The notes beneath the pieces were generated by a model. It saw nothing but the letters and a program-made list of their open reading frames with translations, was not told where the DNA came from and searched no databases. 49,719 nucleotides of DNA. Origin: a virus. The stretch spans positions 1-49,719 of IMG/VR virus record IMGVR_UViG_3300009001_002140; one strand, written 5' to 3'. The position numbers and the translations under genes are program-made. The stretch's first letter is position 1; each line of letters starts with the position of its first letter. This document shows positions 48,883 through 49,719 of this stretch, one piece after another.

Positions 48883-49568
48883 TTTATACCTATCCTCATA
48901 AATCTTTTATATTTAGATAAGCTAAGTTCTCCTTGATAGAACACGTTTTCCATTGGTGTTATTTGTGCAAAATCATCTAAATTATCTACACAATTTACAT
49001 GTTCAAGCAAATCAAAATAATTATTGTTTTGTAATATTACAAGTGTTCCTATCGGAATATTATTATACCATTCTTTAAATTTATCTGTAAAAATGTGTTC
49101 ACAACTAGTGTTGATAATAGTATTAGGCATATCTATTAAATTTTGCGAACTACCGTCAGATCTATAAGTTGTATATTCAGTAGGGTACTCCATTTCTAAA
49201 ATATCAAGTGTACTTGCTTTGAATTGCCAGTTGTCCATAACCCACGGTTTATTAATAGTGTCAGCAATTGGCGCACAAGTTTTATCTATATCAAAACTAC
49301 GAATTTTATCAAACTTATCTCTAGCACGTTCGAACATCATACTAGCTAATGTGCCGTACCAACCTGCGCATATAAAAACTGTTCCTAAATTATCTGGAAG
49401 ATTTTCTACTAGCCACTCTTTACTTTTTAATTGCCCTAAACTATAAGCATCAACTAACGCAACTTCGCACTCAGGAAACTTATTTAATGTTCTTTTCATC
49501 TGACCAATAGTATTATTGCCAGGATAAAGGTGTTCTAAACCATTTAAAAGATTAGCTGTATTGCTCAT
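48879..49568 (-). CDS. Class I SAM-dependent methyltransferase-like protein
   Basis: A 229-residue protein. GTVFICAGWYGTLASMMFE is the first strand and Gly loop, and IRSFDIDKTCAPIA the acidic end of strand 2 that would bind the SAM ribose. NTSCEHI is a phrase I know from methyltransferase-like proteins of marine phages. Target unknown. It is the first complete gene of the minus-strand run seen here. Confidence 0.7.
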   Translation of the reverse strand: MSNTANLLNGLEHLYPGNNTIGQMKRTLNKFPECEVALVDAYSLGQLKSKEWLVENLPDNLGTVFICAGWYGTLASMMFERARDKFDKIRSFDIDKTCAPIADTINKPWVMDNWQFKASTLDILEMEYPTEYTTYRSDGSSQNLIDMPNTIINTSCEHIFTDKFKEWYNNIPIGTLVILQNNNYFDLLEHVNCVDNLDDFAQITPMENVFYQGELSLSKYKRFMRIGIK

Positions 49569-49719
49569 TAAACTGCTCCTTTAGCCAATCAAAATTATTT
49601 ATTAACTTAAGATCATCGCGATTAGAAAGGCCAAACTCACGGCCAGCCCTAGCACCGGCAAGAGCATAGGAACCATAAGGTCTGTCTTCTCCGACTGTAC
49701 ACCACGTTTCAAGTCTTTG
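49552..49719 (-). CDS. Unknown protein, C-terminal part only
   Basis: Open from the window edge to a TAA at 49552-49554; 55 residues are visible (RPYGSYALAGARAGREFGL, then a charged helix). Its stop overlaps the methyltransferase start by 17 bases, so it belongs to the same run. The family is not recognised. Confidence 0.6.
   Translation of the reverse strand, partial: QRLETWCTVGEDRPYGSYALAGARAGREFGLSNRDDLKLINNFDWLKEQFNEQYS

Noticed and set aside
1-49719. tRNA genes, CRISPR arrays, insertion sequences or attachment sites
   Set aside because: No cloverleaf-like segment, regular repeat array or transposase was noticed; intergenic gaps are too short for most of these. A tRNAscan run would settle the tRNA point.

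Overview
The window looks like part of the genome of a marine T4-like myovirus. Three things support this: T4-type replication genes (family B DNA polymerase, gp45 sliding clamp, T4-type RNase H/5'-3' exonuclease, DsbA-like DNA-binding protein), late-promoter motifs of the TATAAATA/CTAAATA type, and very dense AT-rich coding with ATGA/TAATG overlaps. The low GC and the type of accessory genes suggest a pelagimyophage- or cyanomyophage-like virus. The host (for example SAR11) is inference only. No rRNA, tRNA, CRISPR array or insertion sequence was seen, and no gap over 300 bases lacks a gene.

Layout. Positions 1-4008 hold probable virion or late genes of unknown role, plus a 35-residue protein with 11 cysteines that resembles a metallothionein. 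Positions 4024-6742 hold a radical SAM enzyme, a DsbA-like protein behind a consensus sigma70-type promoter, and a 2-oxoglutarate (2OG) oxygenase. Positions 6801-14142 carry DNA polymerase, a sulfotransferase-like protein, a sugar-nucleotide group (TagD-like cytidylyltransferase, eukaryotic-type phosphomannomutase, NAD-dependent epimerase) and the sliding clamp. Positions 14146-23379 form a probable 7-deazaguanine DNA-modification region: DpdA/TGT-like transglycosylase, QueD-like protein, FolE and QueE, mixed with a GT-B glycosyltransferase, a cupin, a phosphoribosyltransferase and a HIT protein. Positions 23937-30917 hold RNase H, conserved phage proteins and a MoxR ATPase paired with a metallopeptidase/VWA protein. 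A fibre-like protein (30974-32533) is followed by two fatty-acid desaturases, a ferritin-like diiron protein, an Asp/Asn-hydroxylase-like protein and a GNAT-like protein (32593-35944).

The remaining 13.8 kb (35895-49719) is transcribed from the minus strand as one almost gapless run. It contains five radical SAM enzymes, a free-standing five-cysteine domain, two QueC-like PP-loop ATPases each preceded by a paralogous unknown protein, four 2OG-oxygenase-like proteins, an amidinotransferase, a PLP aminotransferase and a methyltransferase. It reads as a biosynthetic pathway whose product I cannot name, and it is the best candidate here for an undescribed system.

Regulation. Five promoters are exact or near-exact TTGACA-17-TATAAT and a sixth is weaker (extended -10). 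Two late promoters sit inside hairpins that would mask the next ribosome binding site on read-through RNA but not on late RNA, the logic known from T4 gene e.
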